This document shows positions 1 to 8,532 of a DNA stretch of 64,000 bases, piece by piece (position 1 is the stretch's first letter; each line of letters begins with the position of its first letter). The position numbers and the translations under genes were made by a program. The notes under the pieces were generated by a model. That model worked only from the letters and a program-made list of their open reading frames with translations. It searched no databases and was not told where the DNA came from. The DNA is from Parvibaculum sp. (lineage in GTDB: Bacteria > Pseudomonadota > Alphaproteobacteria > Parvibaculales > Parvibaculaceae), in the NCBI GenBank assembly GCA_002694985.1, contig NZNS01000006.1:202605-266604 (forward strand). Reading direction: 5' to 3'.

Positions 1-331
1 AAGCCTCGACCTTGTCGAGAAGAAGATGTTGCGCCTCTGAAACGCCTTCATAGGCAACGTCGAGCCCCTGCTCTTCAAGCTCTGCGGCGGTGCGCGAGAT
101 GATAGCGGCAGCGGCAGTGTCGAAGCGCGAAACGGCGGAGAGGTCGATCACCGCACGCGCGGCATCGCCGGGCTTGGCGGAAAGGCCCCGCAACTCTCCA
201 TCCACCTTGTTCAGATAGACGATGGACCAGTTCCCCGCCGCTATGAGACGGAGAACCCGGTTTTCGATGTTCGTGCGGAAGGTGGCTGTTTCATCAGCCT
301 CCTCTGCCCCGCTATTGCTCAATTCGGCCAA
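1..331 (-). CDS. MlaE-family ABC permease, N-terminal STAS part (partial)
   Basis: This reading frame enters from the left edge, so only about the first 110 residues are present. The visible part reads like the STAS domain that precedes the MlaE permease domain in many alphaproteobacterial lipid-transport (Mla/Ttg2-like) ABC permeases: a W-x-I-x-x-L strand, a VDGELRGL stretch, then IDLSAVSRFDTAAA and a helix ending in LLLDKVEA. No in-frame ATG exists; a stop lies further upstream and the best start is a TTG at 331 preceded by GGAG with six bases of spacing, so the start is inferred. If correct, the protein would sit in the inner membrane and move phospholipid between membranes with an MlaF-type ATPase outside the window. 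The permease part is not visible, so the family call rests on the STAS pattern. Confidence 0.6.
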   Translation of the reverse strand, partial: MAELSNSGAEEADETATFRTNIENRVLRLIAAGNWSIVYLNKVDGELRGLSAKPGDAARAVIDLSAVSRFDTAAAAIISRTAAELEEQGLDVAYEGVSEAQHLLLDKVEA

Positions 332-510
332 AATATCTCCGATTTCGGCATGGCACCTGCTTTCGCGCCACTCTGCCCGCCGATCGAGGCGGCGGCAAGC
401 GTGACCGCGCCAGTCTGTCGCATGCTATTCTCCTTACAGAAGTTTAGATTAGTTCGCATCCGCACCCCGATAGACGCTGTGCGGTAATATAATTATCAGG
501 AGAGGTTCCA

Positions 511-912
511 ATGCGCAGCATTTTCACAGGCCTGGCGGCAACAGCTCTCGTCATGACAATGGCCGGTGCGGCATTGGCCGGCGAAGGCGGGGACGCGGCG
601 AAGGGCAAGAAGGTTTTTACCCGCTGCAAGGCCTGCCACACGATCGACGAAGGCGGCGCGGATCGCATCGGCCCGAATCTTCACGGTGTGATCGGCCGCA
701 CGGCAGGCACCAAGGAAGGTTTCAAGTTTTCCGACGCGATGATCCAGCACGGCGAGGACGGGCTCGTCTGGAACGACGAGACGCTGCACACCTATCTCGA
801 AAAGCCCGCCGCCATGGTGCCCGGCACGATGATGTCCTTTCCCGGCCTGAAGAAGGAAAAGGATCGCGATAACGTCATCGCCTATATCGAGAGTGAGTCC
901 GGCGCCGAATAA
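511..912 (+). CDS. Class I c-type cytochrome, periplasmic (cytochrome c2/c550-like)
   Basis: The 133-residue product has a typical signal peptide (residues 1-23, ending ALA) and a single haem-binding motif C-K-A-C-H at residues 39-43. A methionine in the segment VPGTMMSFPGL near residue 105 is the likely sixth haem ligand, and the GPNLHGVIGR stretch is typical of soluble cytochrome c2 proteins. It should be a monohaem electron carrier in the periplasm, shuttling between a bc1 complex and an oxidase or another dehydrogenase. The start is supported by an AGGAGAGG ribosome site at about 498-505 and a TATAAT hexamer at 488-493. It is transcribed alone, divergent from the partial MlaE-like gene and convergent with the ferritin-like pseudogene. 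The exact redox partner cannot be told. Confidence 0.9.
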   Translation: MRSIFTGLAATALVMTMAGAALAGEGGDAAKGKKVFTRCKACHTIDEGGADRIGPNLHGVIGRTAGTKEGFKFSDAMIQHGEDGLVWNDETLHTYLEKPAAMVPGTMMSFPGLKKEKDRDNVIAYIESESGAE

Positions 913-947
913 CCCGGCACCGGCCCCTCCTGCTCTTTCGCGGATAC

Positions 948-1555
948 TCAGATCATATCCCCGCGCGCATGTTCCGCACGCGCGGCGCCAATAGCGGTCT
1001 CGACCTTCTTGACCTCTTCGGGCGGCGGCACGACAGCGGGGAATCCGAGCGCGTCGATCCACGGTTCCCGTGTCCATCCGGTCGTGTGATAGAGGTGATG
1101 GTCCTCGTCCTGCTCAACGGCGTCATAGGCCTCCTTCAGGACTTTCGCCGCATCACATGAACTGTGTTCGGCGACATGGCCGATCAGCTCCCAGTTCATG
1201 TGATCCTTGGTCTCGGCGAGCACGACGCATTCGCGGCCACGAGCTGGGCGGCGTCCGCGTCGCTCTCCTCGCGCGCCATCTGCATCGCCTTCACCAGCGA
1301 GTCCCCTATATGGGCGACAACCTTGCGGCCCGGCGTCCGGGCCTTGGAATCAGGGCCGGGTTTTTCGAACACTTCCAGCAGCGTCTTGTGATGAGTCTTC
1401 GTCTCGTCGAGATAGCCCTGCCACTCTTCCTTGAGGTCGCTGTTTTTCGCGCAGGAAATAGCGGTCTCGTAAATCTTGATGCCGCCCGCTTCCGTTTCGA
1501 GCGCCTGATAGAGAAGTTCATGAAGCCGCGCTTCGTCGTATTTGCTCGTCTCCAT
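948..1555 (-). pseudogene. Ferritin-like/four-helix protein gene with a frameshift
   Basis: Two overlapping frames together make one plausible protein of about 200 residues. The first frame starts at ATG 1555 (METSKYDEARLHELLYQALE) and stays helical and acidic through ESDADAAQLVAA; it then runs into a different-looking tail and stops at 1196. The second frame, one base out of register, carries the natural continuation from ECVVLAETKDHMNWELIG to the stop at 948. The junction lies at about 1232-1238 in a GCGGCC-like run. Glutamates and histidines spaced along predicted helices (E-T-E, H-H-K, H-M-N-W-E, E-D-H-H-L) suggest a ferritin-like or haemerythrin-like diiron bundle, but the family name is inference. 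Either the gene is a recent pseudogene or a base is missing from the sequence. It follows a 95-residue hypothetical gene on the same strand. Confidence 0.65.
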
Positions 1556-1594
1556 GATGTTTCACCTTATTGCGGGTTTCGGAATTTTCAGAAT

Positions 1595-1882
1595 TCAGGA
1601 AGCGGCCGCCGCACGCGCCTCGTGACCGATATATTCGACGCTCCATCGGGGTTCGGATTCGCCGACGCCCTGCACATAGATACGGGACGGATAGCAATCG
1701 ACATGGCCCTCCCAGACCGGACCATTGGCCACGATCGGCATTTCGTAGTCGGGGCCGACATAAATGAGGACGCCGGCGGTGGGGGGCCTGATTGTCACCC
1801 GAAGCAAGGCAGTGACAGCACCGCCAGGCACAAGAGTTGAAAGGTCGATCTCGGTCGCCTTGGAGAGAAGTCCGGTCGGCAT
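1595..1882 (-). CDS. Hypothetical protein, 95 aa
   Basis: The frame starts at ATG 1882 with AGGA about seven bases upstream and gives 95 residues. I do not recognise a family. The sequence is rich in beta-branched and hydrophobic residues in alternating pattern (AVTALLRVTIRPP, AGVLIYVGPDYEMPIV, RIYVQGV), suggesting a small all-beta fold, and there is no signal peptide or membrane segment. It lies 39 bases upstream of the frameshifted ferritin-like gene on the same strand and could form an operon with it. Its upstream side is a divergent promoter region shared with the CHASE2 protein gene. Coding probability is supported by the ribosome site and by the codon pattern, not by homology. Confidence 0.5.
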   Translation of the reverse strand: MPTGLLSKATEIDLSTLVPGGAVTALLRVTIRPPTAGVLIYVGPDYEMPIVANGPVWEGHVDCYPSRIYVQGVGESEPRWSVEYIGHEARAAAAS

Positions 1883-2184
1883 GCTTTTTTCCTGTTCTTT
1901 TTGGCCCGCGCCACATACCGCGGACGTCGCACTTCCCCCACAGCCTTTTCTCTCGCTTCCAGTTGAGCCTTAACAGGCAACAGTGTCCACAGGTTCCGGA
2001 GCCGAAACGGAAATTTTCTGAAAAAGGCGAGGGAATATGCGTCCTGACAGCGCGTGGAACGGAAGCTGCAAGTCACTTCAATGAGTTCCGTCTCTTGTTT
2101 CGAAACGGGACAAGAGAGGGGCGACAGATCAATATGAAGCAACTCCGGGCATACAAGAGTTCGACGCGGGATGAGTAACGAAGC
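1883..2184. other. Divergent intergenic region
   Basis: This 302-base spacer separates the leftward 95-residue gene from the rightward CHASE2 protein gene and must hold both promoters. It is locally poorer in GC (for example around 2000-2040 and 2090-2160). I saw no convincing sigma-70 hexamer pair, hairpin or repeat in it; the short open frames across it look like chance. Confidence 0.4.
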
Positions 2185-4446
2185 ATGAATCCGACGCCTG
2201 CATTCCGCAGACTTTCAGCGATCCTTCCCGGCCTTGTGCTGGTGTTGAGTCTCGCGGTGTCGATCTACGATCCGCAGGGCGCGGGCTCTTACTTGCGCAA
2301 TCAGGTCTTCGATCTCTATCAGCGCATTCTACCGCGAGAAGCCGGACCGGAGGGCCCGCACGCGGTCTATGTCGATATCGACGCGGACACCGCCAAGACA
2401 TATGGCACCTGGCCCTGGCCGAGAAAGCGGCTCGCCGATCTCGTAAGCCGCGTAAGCCAGGCGGGTGCAAGCGCCATCCTGATCGACATGCCGCTATCCG
2501 ACCAGGACCCGACCTCTTCAAGTGAACTGATGCGACTCTGGGCGCCGCTTCCCGCAGACGAGGCATATGAAGGGTTCGGCCAGTCGCTCGCGCGGCTGCC
2601 CGATTATGACCGCCAGCTTGCCTCGCTCCTTGCCGAGACACCTTCTGCCGTTTCGCTCGTTCCCGGCAAGACCGCTTTCCGGAACATTCATACGCCGCTT
2701 CGCCGCGCCGCCATCGTGCCCCAGGGGAGCGATCCGCGTCACTATATTGACACCTATGAAAACTGGCGCGCTTCGCTGACCAGCTTCGAGAGGGCGGCGA
2801 AAGGCAATGGCGCCACCCTGCCCGACACCAGCGCCGGGGCGACCGTGCGCGGCCTGCCAATGCTTGTGAATCTCAAGGGCGCACTCTATCCCTCGAACGT
2901 GCTCGAAATCCTGCGCGTCGCGAAGGGCGGCACCGGCTATAGCGCAAAGGTCGCCACGCCGGATAACGGCTTTTCATTCGAAATCGAACCGGGCATCCAC
3001 AGCATCGCCATCGAGGGCACGGATATCGGCGCGCAAACGCTGAAGGATGGCAGCCTCGTTCTCTATTTCGGCGGTGAGACGACCAGAACCCGCGTCTCCG
3101 CCGGACGCATTCTTTCCGGCAGCGCCGATACCGGCGTGCTGGCGGACCGCATTGCCGTCATCGGCGTTTCGGTGAACGGGTCCGAGCGCATGTATGGAAC
3201 GCCTTCGGGCATGCCTCTGGGCTCGGGCGCCATTGCCGCCAACGCCATCGATCAGATCGTTGATGGTCATTTCCTGACGCGGCCGGGCTGGGCCCCTGTC
3301 GCAGAACAGCTTTTCGTTCTCATCGCGGGCGTGATCGTGATCCTTGTGGTGCGCCGGTTCCGCTTCCGCTGGGGCGTCATACTGACGCTCGTGATCGCGG
3401 CGGGCGCGGGTTATGGCTCATGGTGGGCTTTCGAGAACCATCGCTGGCTGATCGACCCGGCGCTGGGCGGCCTCACACTCTTCGCCGCCGCCCTCACCTG
3501 CGCGATGATGACGCGACTGCACACGGAAGACGAAATCCGCTTCATCGAAACGCAGTTCTCCCGCCGCCTCTCCTCTTCGGGACTGGCGAAGGTGAAGGCG
3601 AACTCGCGGATCATCCAGGCGGAAGGCATGCTGCGCGACGTCACCTCGGTCGTCGTCGGCTTGCGCGGCTTCAACATCATTTCCGACCGCTATCTCGAAG
3701 ACCCGACGGCCTATGCCGACATTCTGAACCGCTTCTTCTCGCCGATGACCAAGATCGTGCTCGACCGGCACGGCATGGTGGACCGTTCGGTGGGCGATAC
3801 GCTCTATGCGGTGTGGAATGCACCGCTCGATGCGGGCGACCACGCCTCCAAGGGCTGCGACGCGGCGCTGCGCATGGTCGAAAACCTGGAGGCGCTGAAC
3901 GAATTCCTCGAAGAGGACGCGCGCCGCCAGCATCTGAGCCATGTACCGCTGAGCCTTTCGATCGGCATCGACACGGGCACCGCCATCACGGGCAATATGG
4001 GCGCGGTCCAGCGCTTCGACTATGGCGTACTCGGCGAGCCGGTGAACTTTGCCGCCTATCTGCAGAAGAATGCGCGCTATTACGGCCCCGCCATCATCGT
4101 CGGCGAAGGCACACAACGCGCGGTCGCCGGCCGCTATGCGCTCCTCGAAATCGACCTCGTGTCGACGCCCCGCCACCCGGAAGGCCGCCGCATTTTCGCG
4201 CTGCTGGGCGATCCGATCATGCGGGCGAACCCGAAATTCCGCGCCTTGCAGGAAGCGCATACGCTGATCTTCTCGGCCTATCGCAACCAGCGCTGGGCGG
4301 AGGCGCGCGCCGCCATCGCCGAATGCCGGAAGCTCAATGGTGCGATCCCCACGCTTTACGACTTCTACGAAGCGCGGATCTCGGCCTATGAGGCAAATCC
4401 ACCCGGCGAATACTGGAATGGCGCCTTCTTCGCGGGACGTATCTGA
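2185..4446 (+). CDS. CHASE2-sensor membrane protein with a degenerate class III nucleotide-cyclase domain
   Basis: The 753-residue protein has a first membrane segment at about 13-28, a long extracytoplasmic CHASE2 sensor (about 35-350), three membrane helices (about 370-390, 393-412, 416-436) and a C-terminal class III adenylyl/guanylyl-cyclase-like domain (about 480-690). This is the usual layout of alphaproteobacterial CHASE2 cyclases. However, key catalytic positions differ from the family rule. The first metal-binding aspartate of the F-x-D-I-R-G-F motif is Gly492 (VVVGLRGF). The transition-state arginine of the VN-x-A-x-R-L motif is Tyr625 (VNFAAYL). The substrate-specificity lysine is Arg534 and the second specificity residue is Gly614. 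The second metal aspartate (Asp538, VGDTLY) and Asn621 remain. I infer a sensor whose cyclase domain binds or regulates rather than makes cAMP. Start ATG 2185 is the first in frame. Confidence 0.85.
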   Translation: MNPTPAFRRLSAILPGLVLVLSLAVSIYDPQGAGSYLRNQVFDLYQRILPREAGPEGPHAVYVDIDADTAKTYGTWPWPRKRLADLVSRVSQAGASAILIDMPLSDQDPTSSSELMRLWAPLPADEAYEGFGQSLARLPDYDRQLASLLAETPSAVSLVPGKTAFRNIHTPLRRAAIVPQGSDPRHYIDTYENWRASLTSFERAAKGNGATLPDTSAGATVRGLPMLVNLKGALYPSNVLEILRVAKGGTGYSAKVATPDNGFSFEIEPGIHSIAIEGTDIGAQTLKDGSLVLYFGGETTRTRVSAGRILSGSADTGVLADRIAVIGVSVNGSERMYGTPSGMPLGSGAIAANAIDQIVDGHFLTRPGWAPVAEQLFVLIAGVIVILVVRRFRFRWGVILTLVIAAGAGYGSWWAFENHRWLIDPALGGLTLFAAALTCAMMTRLHTEDEIRFIETQFSRRLSSSGLAKVKANSRIIQAEGMLRDVTSVVVGLRGFNIISDRYLEDPTAYADILNRFFSPMTKIVLDRHGMVDRSVGDTLYAVWNAPLDAGDHASKGCDAALRMVENLEALNEFLEEDARRQHLSHVPLSLSIGIDTGTAITGNMGAVQRFDYGVLGEPVNFAAYLQKNARYYGPAIIVGEGTQRAVAGRYALLEIDLVSTPRHPEGRRIFALLGDPIMRANPKFRALQEAHTLIFSAYRNQRWAEARAAIAECRKLNGAIPTLYDFYEARISAYEANPPGEYWNGAFFAGRI

Positions 4447-4453
4447 TCCACCA

Positions 4454-4478
4454 GACCGTTTTCCAGTAGAAAACGGTC
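4454..4478 (+). terminator. Perfect 10-bp hairpin after the CHASE2 gene
   Basis: GACCGTTTTC and its exact complement GAAAACGGTC flank a five-base loop, starting seven bases after the stop codon of the CHASE2 protein gene. There is no clean T-run, only the T-rich arm itself, so it may stop transcription inefficiently or protect the 3' end. Confidence 0.5.
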
Positions 4479-4498
4479 CAGATTACAAGCGGCGAGCG

Positions 4499-4545
4499 GA
4501 TCCCAATCGGACGAAAGCGCAAAGCGATTCCGTCCGATCGGGATC
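4499..4545. repeat. Imperfect long inverted repeat, REP-like
   Basis: The 15-base arms 4499-4513 and 4531-4545 (GATCCCAATCGGACG and CGTCCGATCGGGATC) pair at 14 of 15 positions around a 17-base loop containing the related AAGCG/GCGATT. It lies between the CHASE2 gene and the epimerase gene, 20 bases after another hairpin. The CGTCCGATCGGG core looks like the dispersed palindromes of alphaproteobacterial intergenic regions. No second copy was seen in this window. Confidence 0.5.
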
Positions 4546-4651
4546 TGCTCCAGGCGCCGAGTCCCGTTTTGGGGCTTGGAGACAGCGCACACAAAAGCCA
4601 TCATCGCGCACCAACTTCCCCTTATTGCCCGAGGGAACGAGATAAACGCCG

Positions 4652-5638
4652 ATGCGCGAGATCACCGCCGAAATCCAGTCATGGCCGATTGCGGGAGCCT
4701 TCACTATTTCCCGGGGAGCAAAGACCGAAGCCAATGTGGTGGTCGCAACCGTCAGCCAGAACGGGCTGACAGGCCGGGGTGAATGCGTTCCTTACGCCCG
4801 CTACGACGAAAACGAGAAAGACGTCGTGGCGGCGATCAAGGCGCAGCAACCGGCGATCTCGGACGGCATGAGCCGGGCGGAGCTGCAGCGCGTCATGCCG
4901 CGCGGCGCGGCGCGCAACGCCCTCGACTGCGCGCTCTGGGATCTGGAAGCGAAGCTCGCGGGCAAACCCGCCTGGGAACTCGCCGGACTTTCCGCGCCCC
5001 GCGCACTCACCACCGCCTATACGCTGAGCCTCGCCTCGCCCGGCGACATGCGCGAGGCGGCGCTGGCGGCGGCAAAATGCCCGATCCTGAAACTGAAGCT
5101 CGGACATGGCGGCGACGACGATCTCGCGCGTGTCGAAGCCGTGCGCGGCGGCGCACCTAACTCGGTGCTGATCGTCGATGCGAATGAAGGCTGGAAACCC
5201 GAGGACGTGCTGCCGCTGGCGCGGGAGTTCGCGCGGCTCGGCGTATCGCTGATCGAACAGCCGGTACCCGCAAAGGAAGACGAGGTGCTGCGCGGGATCG
5301 AAAGCCCGGTGCCGCTCTGCGCGGATGAAAGCGCGCATGGCCTCGAAGGGATGAAGCGCCTCGTTGGTCTCTACGATTTCATCAATGTGAAACTCGACAA
5401 GACAGGCGGCCTCACCGAGGCGCTGGCGGTTATCCGCTGCGCGAAACTTCGCAAACTGCGCGTGATGGTGGGCTGCATGGTCGCGACCTCGCTCGCCATG
5501 GCGCCCGCCATGCTCGCCGCACAACAGGCCGACTATGTGGATCTTGACGGGCCGCTGCTGCTCGCAAAGGACCGCGCGCCCTCGCTGCGCTACGAGGGCA
5601 GCCTTGTCTATCCGCCCGAACGTGAACTCTGGGGTTAG
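4652..5638 (+). CDS. Enolase-superfamily dipeptide epimerase / N-acyl amino-acid racemase
   Basis: The 328-residue protein matches the dipeptide-epimerase branch of the enolase superfamily (L-Ala-D/L-Glu epimerase YcjG/YkfB, and the related DgcA N-acetyl-amino-acid racemase). The N-terminal cap shows FTISRGAKTEA and GECVPYARYDE. The barrel shows the K-x-K acid/base pair (LKLKLG), the three metal ligands in IVDANEGW, SLIEQPVP and CADESAHG, and the second catalytic lysine in NVKLDKTGG, so the active site is complete. It would racemise or epimerise one stereocentre of a peptidoglycan-derived dipeptide or an N-acylated amino acid in the cytoplasm. No murein-peptide transporter or DgcN partner is adjacent, so the substrate is open. 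ATG 4652 is preceded by GGGAACGAG and matches the family N-terminus. Confidence 0.88.
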   Translation: MREITAEIQSWPIAGAFTISRGAKTEANVVVATVSQNGLTGRGECVPYARYDENEKDVVAAIKAQQPAISDGMSRAELQRVMPRGAARNALDCALWDLEAKLAGKPAWELAGLSAPRALTTAYTLSLASPGDMREAALAAAKCPILKLKLGHGGDDDLARVEAVRGGAPNSVLIVDANEGWKPEDVLPLAREFARLGVSLIEQPVPAKEDEVLRGIESPVPLCADESAHGLEGMKRLVGLYDFINVKLDKTGGLTEALAVIRCAKLRKLRVMVGCMVATSLAMAPAMLAAQQADYVDLDGPLLLAKDRAPSLRYEGSLVYPPERELWG

Positions 5639-5665
5639 GCGAAGCCGCCCCACCCCGCAGCGAAA

Positions 5666-6676
5666 TCAGATATCCAGTACGATCTTGCCGAAATGCGACG
5701 CGCTCTGCATGAGGCGGAACGCTTCCTGCGCTTGCGCCAGCGGGAACCGCTTGTCGATGACGGGATGGATATCGTTCTGTACGACGGCGCGCGACATCTC
5801 CTCGAAATGCGTGCGGCTGCCGACGGTGATGCCGCTGATCTTGAGGTTCTGCGAGAAGATCGCCGCGACATTCACGTCCCTGGTGAGGCCCGAAAGAATA
5901 CCGATCACGGCGATGTGGCCCCCGACGCGCGCGGCGGCGATGGAACGCGGGAACGTATCCGCGCCGCCGACTTCCACGATGTGATCGACGCCGCGACCGC
6001 CGGTGAGACGGCGCGCTTCCATTTCCCAATCGGGCTTTTCCTTGTAGTTGATCGCATCATCCGCGCCGAGCTTCTTCGCCCGCTCGATCTTCTCATCCGA
6101 CGACGATGTGACAATGACGCGCGCGCCCATTGCCTTGGCGAATTGCAGCGCGAAGATGGAAACGCCGCCCGTGCCCAGCACGAGAACCGTGTCGCCCGCC
6201 TTGAGGCTGCCCTCGACCACCAGCGCGCGCCATGCGGTAAGCCCGGCGCAAGGCAGGCAGGCGACTTCTTCGTCGGAAAGGTTCGACGGTGCCTTCGACA
6301 TGCCCTCGGCGGAGAGAACCATATATTCCTGTGCGCAACCGTCGATGGGGCTGCCAAGCGCCGTCGGCCCGAGATTCTCGGCGACCGGGCCGCCCGACTG
6401 CCAGCCCTGAAAGAAGCTCGGCGCGACGCGGTCGCCCTTTTGCAGACGCGTGACACCCTCGCCCACCTCGACCACCTCGCCGCAACCATCGGACAGCGGC
6501 ACGAATGGCAGAAGCTGCGGATTGCCGCCATAGCTGACGGTCGCAAGATCGCGGAAATTGAGCGAACCGGCCTTCATCTTCAGCACGACCTGACCGGGCC
6601 CCGCCTTCGGCACGTCCCGTTCCTTCAGCTTCAGATTGTCGATTCCAAAATCATTCTCAAGCACCAGCGCACGCAT
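5666..6676 (-). CDS. Zinc-independent medium-chain dehydrogenase / quinone-oxidoreductase-like protein
   Basis: The 336-residue protein has the GroES-like N-terminal part of medium-chain dehydrogenases (GPGQVVLKMKAGSLNFRDL, then VPLSDGCGEVVEVGEGV and GDRVAPSF) and a Rossmann NAD(P) site with VLVLGTGGVSIFALQFAKAM. The second half carries GADDAINYKEKPDWE and GRGVDHIVEVGG, typical of the NADPH:quinone oxidoreductase-like zinc-lacking group. The four-cysteine structural zinc loop is absent. It probably reduces a carbonyl or enone with NADPH; the substrate is unknown. Translation can begin at an upstream ATG at 6739, but the ATG at 6676 has a strong GGAGG site seven bases before it and matches the family start, so I use it. 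The MFS transporter gene lies 159 bases upstream on the same strand. Confidence 0.85.
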   Translation of the reverse strand: MRALVLENDFGIDNLKLKERDVPKAGPGQVVLKMKAGSLNFRDLATVSYGGNPQLLPFVPLSDGCGEVVEVGEGVTRLQKGDRVAPSFFQGWQSGGPVAENLGPTALGSPIDGCAQEYMVLSAEGMSKAPSNLSDEEVACLPCAGLTAWRALVVEGSLKAGDTVLVLGTGGVSIFALQFAKAMGARVIVTSSSDEKIERAKKLGADDAINYKEKPDWEMEARRLTGGRGVDHIVEVGGADTFPRSIAAARVGGHIAVIGILSGLTRDVNVAAIFSQNLKISGITVGSRTHFEEMSRAVVQNDIHPVIDKRFPLAQAQEAFRLMQSASHFGKIVLDI

Positions 6677-6835
6677 GGGCTTTCCTCCGTTTGAATATGC
6701 TTTTGCAACAGAAGCTGGCGCATCTGCGGGCAAAGTCAAACGGCAGAAAATTGACGCAAGGGCGATGGCACGTCAGCGCAGGGCGCGGCCCTTGATCCGG
6801 GTGCGATGTCGAGCGCGGCGCCTGTGGGAATGACT

Positions 6836-8077
6836 TCAATGGCCATTTTTGCCTTCCTGCATTTCTTCCCGGCCTTCTTGTTTTTCGGGCGCTTGTCCGT
6901 CTTCCGGCTCTTCTTCGGGGATCAGCAACCCGCCATCCCAGCGAAGGGCGACGAACATGACGCCCGCAAGCGCCAGCGCCCCGCCACCTGCCATGACGAA
7001 ATAGGCATGGGCCCCGAGTATCTTGTAGACGGGCCCGATGGCGATTGTTACCAGCCCCATCATAACGCCCGATGCCATTGCCGCGTAAAGGCTTTGCGCG
7101 GTGGCGGCAAGACGCGGCGGCGCGGCTTGCGCAACAAACTGGACCGCGCCCAGATGCGCCGCGCCGAAGGTCAGACCGTGCAGCGCCTGCATGACGAAAA
7201 GGACCGCGAGCGGCGGGCTCAGCGCGGTGACGGTCCAGCGCAGGATCGCGGCGACGCCCGCCAGCATCAGCAGGCGGACCGCGCCGAACCGCGCCATTAA
7301 CGGGCCGGAAATGTAGAACAGGACAATTTCCGCCAGAACGCCCGTCGCCCAGAGAAGCCCGATCACCGAATCCGCATAGCCCTGCTTTTGCCAGGCGAGC
7401 GAACCGAAGGCGTAATAGACGGCATGCGTCGCCTGGGTGAGGCTGGCCGTCAGCACGAACAGAACGAAGACGGGATGGCGGCCGATCTGAAGCACATCGG
7501 CGAACTGACTGCGGCGGCGAGCGGGCCTGCGAACCGTCCCGGCATCCCGCGGCATCGCCCAGGCTCCCGCGACATTGAGCGCGAGCGCACCGGCAAGGCA
7601 GAAGCCGATGACCGAGGACGGGTTCCATTCGAGAAGCCAGCCGACGCCGGAACTGGCGAGGATGAAGGTAATGGAGCCCCACAGGCGTACACGGCCGTAA
7701 TTCATGCCCCGGTCGATCCGCGCGCGCATGGCGATGGTCTCAACCAGCGGCGAGATCGACGGAAAGACGGCGTTCAGCACCAGCGCGACGAGAAGGATAA
7801 GACCGAACCCCTCGACTGCGAGAAGAAGGGCGGCAGAGGCGAGCGAGGCCCAGGCGAGCCCGACCATGACGCGGCGCCTGTCGCCAATCCGGTCCGCAAG
7901 GGAGGCGAAGAAGGGGCTGACGACGATACGCAGGAACAGCGAAAGCGCCACGACGAGCGAAATCTCGGTGGCATCCAGCCCCTGCGCCTTCAGCCATACC
8001 GGAAAGAACGGCAGATAGACGCCCGTGAACAGGAACATCGTGCCGTAAAGGATCGCAAGGCGGATGGCGAGAGACAT
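6836..8077 (-). CDS. MFS transporter, LacY/HcaT-like (MFS_1_like)
   Basis: The 413-residue product has about twelve hydrophobic segments and the N-terminal pattern of the 3-phenylpropionate transporter-like MFS group (IRLAILYGTMFLFTGVYLPF, then FFPVWLKAQGLDATEIS). The cytoplasmic loop 2-3 shows the MFS signature in the form SLADRIGDRRRVMVG. The C-terminal tail is short and very charged with many Glu and Lys residues, probably cytoplasmic. The frame also opens at GTG 8107, but ATG 8077 begins the family-like sequence MSLAIRLAI. The substrate is not predictable; the downstream oxidoreductase on the same strand may act on an imported compound, which is inference. Members of this group usually take up small aromatic acids or sugars by proton symport. 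Confidence 0.85.
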   Translation of the reverse strand: MSLAIRLAILYGTMFLFTGVYLPFFPVWLKAQGLDATEISLVVALSLFLRIVVSPFFASLADRIGDRRRVMVGLAWASLASAALLLAVEGFGLILLVALVLNAVFPSISPLVETIAMRARIDRGMNYGRVRLWGSITFILASSGVGWLLEWNPSSVIGFCLAGALALNVAGAWAMPRDAGTVRRPARRRSQFADVLQIGRHPVFVLFVLTASLTQATHAVYYAFGSLAWQKQGYADSVIGLLWATGVLAEIVLFYISGPLMARFGAVRLLMLAGVAAILRWTVTALSPPLAVLFVMQALHGLTFGAAHLGAVQFVAQAAPPRLAATAQSLYAAMASGVMMGLVTIAIGPVYKILGAHAYFVMAGGGALALAGVMFVALRWDGGLLIPEEEPEDGQAPEKQEGREEMQEGKNGH

Positions 8078-8532
8078 GATGAAGGGCGTTCCCCGGACGG
8101 TGCACACTGATAGCGCATTCTGCGTGCCGCAAGGAAGCGTCGTACCGCCCGGCGATTAAAATAGCAGTGTCATCCCGGCACTCGTTGCCGGGACCCAATT
8201 CACACCTCCGTGAATCGGAAAATCGTCGGCCTTGGTAAGCATGTTGCGTTCCTCCCCGCACTGGCCCACTCCGGCTTGTTCCGCCGGTTGCGTATTTTTA
8301 TTTTGATGGCGCAACAATGGCCTCGCGGCCCTGAGGGGTCAACGACGCCCTCATCCGCGAAAATACGGAGTGACGCAGCGGAAGGGTGACGCCGCCCGAA
8401 TACGGCCATGCCGAAATCTTTTCCGATGTGACGGCGAGCGCATCAGCATCACCAACGCAACGCTATCCACAGCGCCCCTCCAGGGGCTAGGCTGCGCATC
8501 ACCATAACGGAACGAATTTGGCGAGGCTCTCC
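8078..8532. other. Intergenic region with a REP-like palindrome
   Basis: This 455-base region lies between the leftward MFS gene and the rightward DUF423 gene and carries both promoters. At about 8168-8195 it contains the palindrome TCCCGGCA-CTCG-TTGCCGGGA in a GTCATCCCGGCA...GGGACCC context, which resembles the dispersed palindromic repeats common in alphaproteobacteria. The rest shows no gene or RNA that I recognise; an open frame on the minus strand at 8200-8409 has no supporting ribosome site or family pattern. Confidence 0.45.

Noticed and set aside
8200..8409. 69-codon minus-strand frame in the DUF423 upstream region
   Set aside because: No ribosome site, no recognisable pattern, and it overlaps the REP-like palindrome region.
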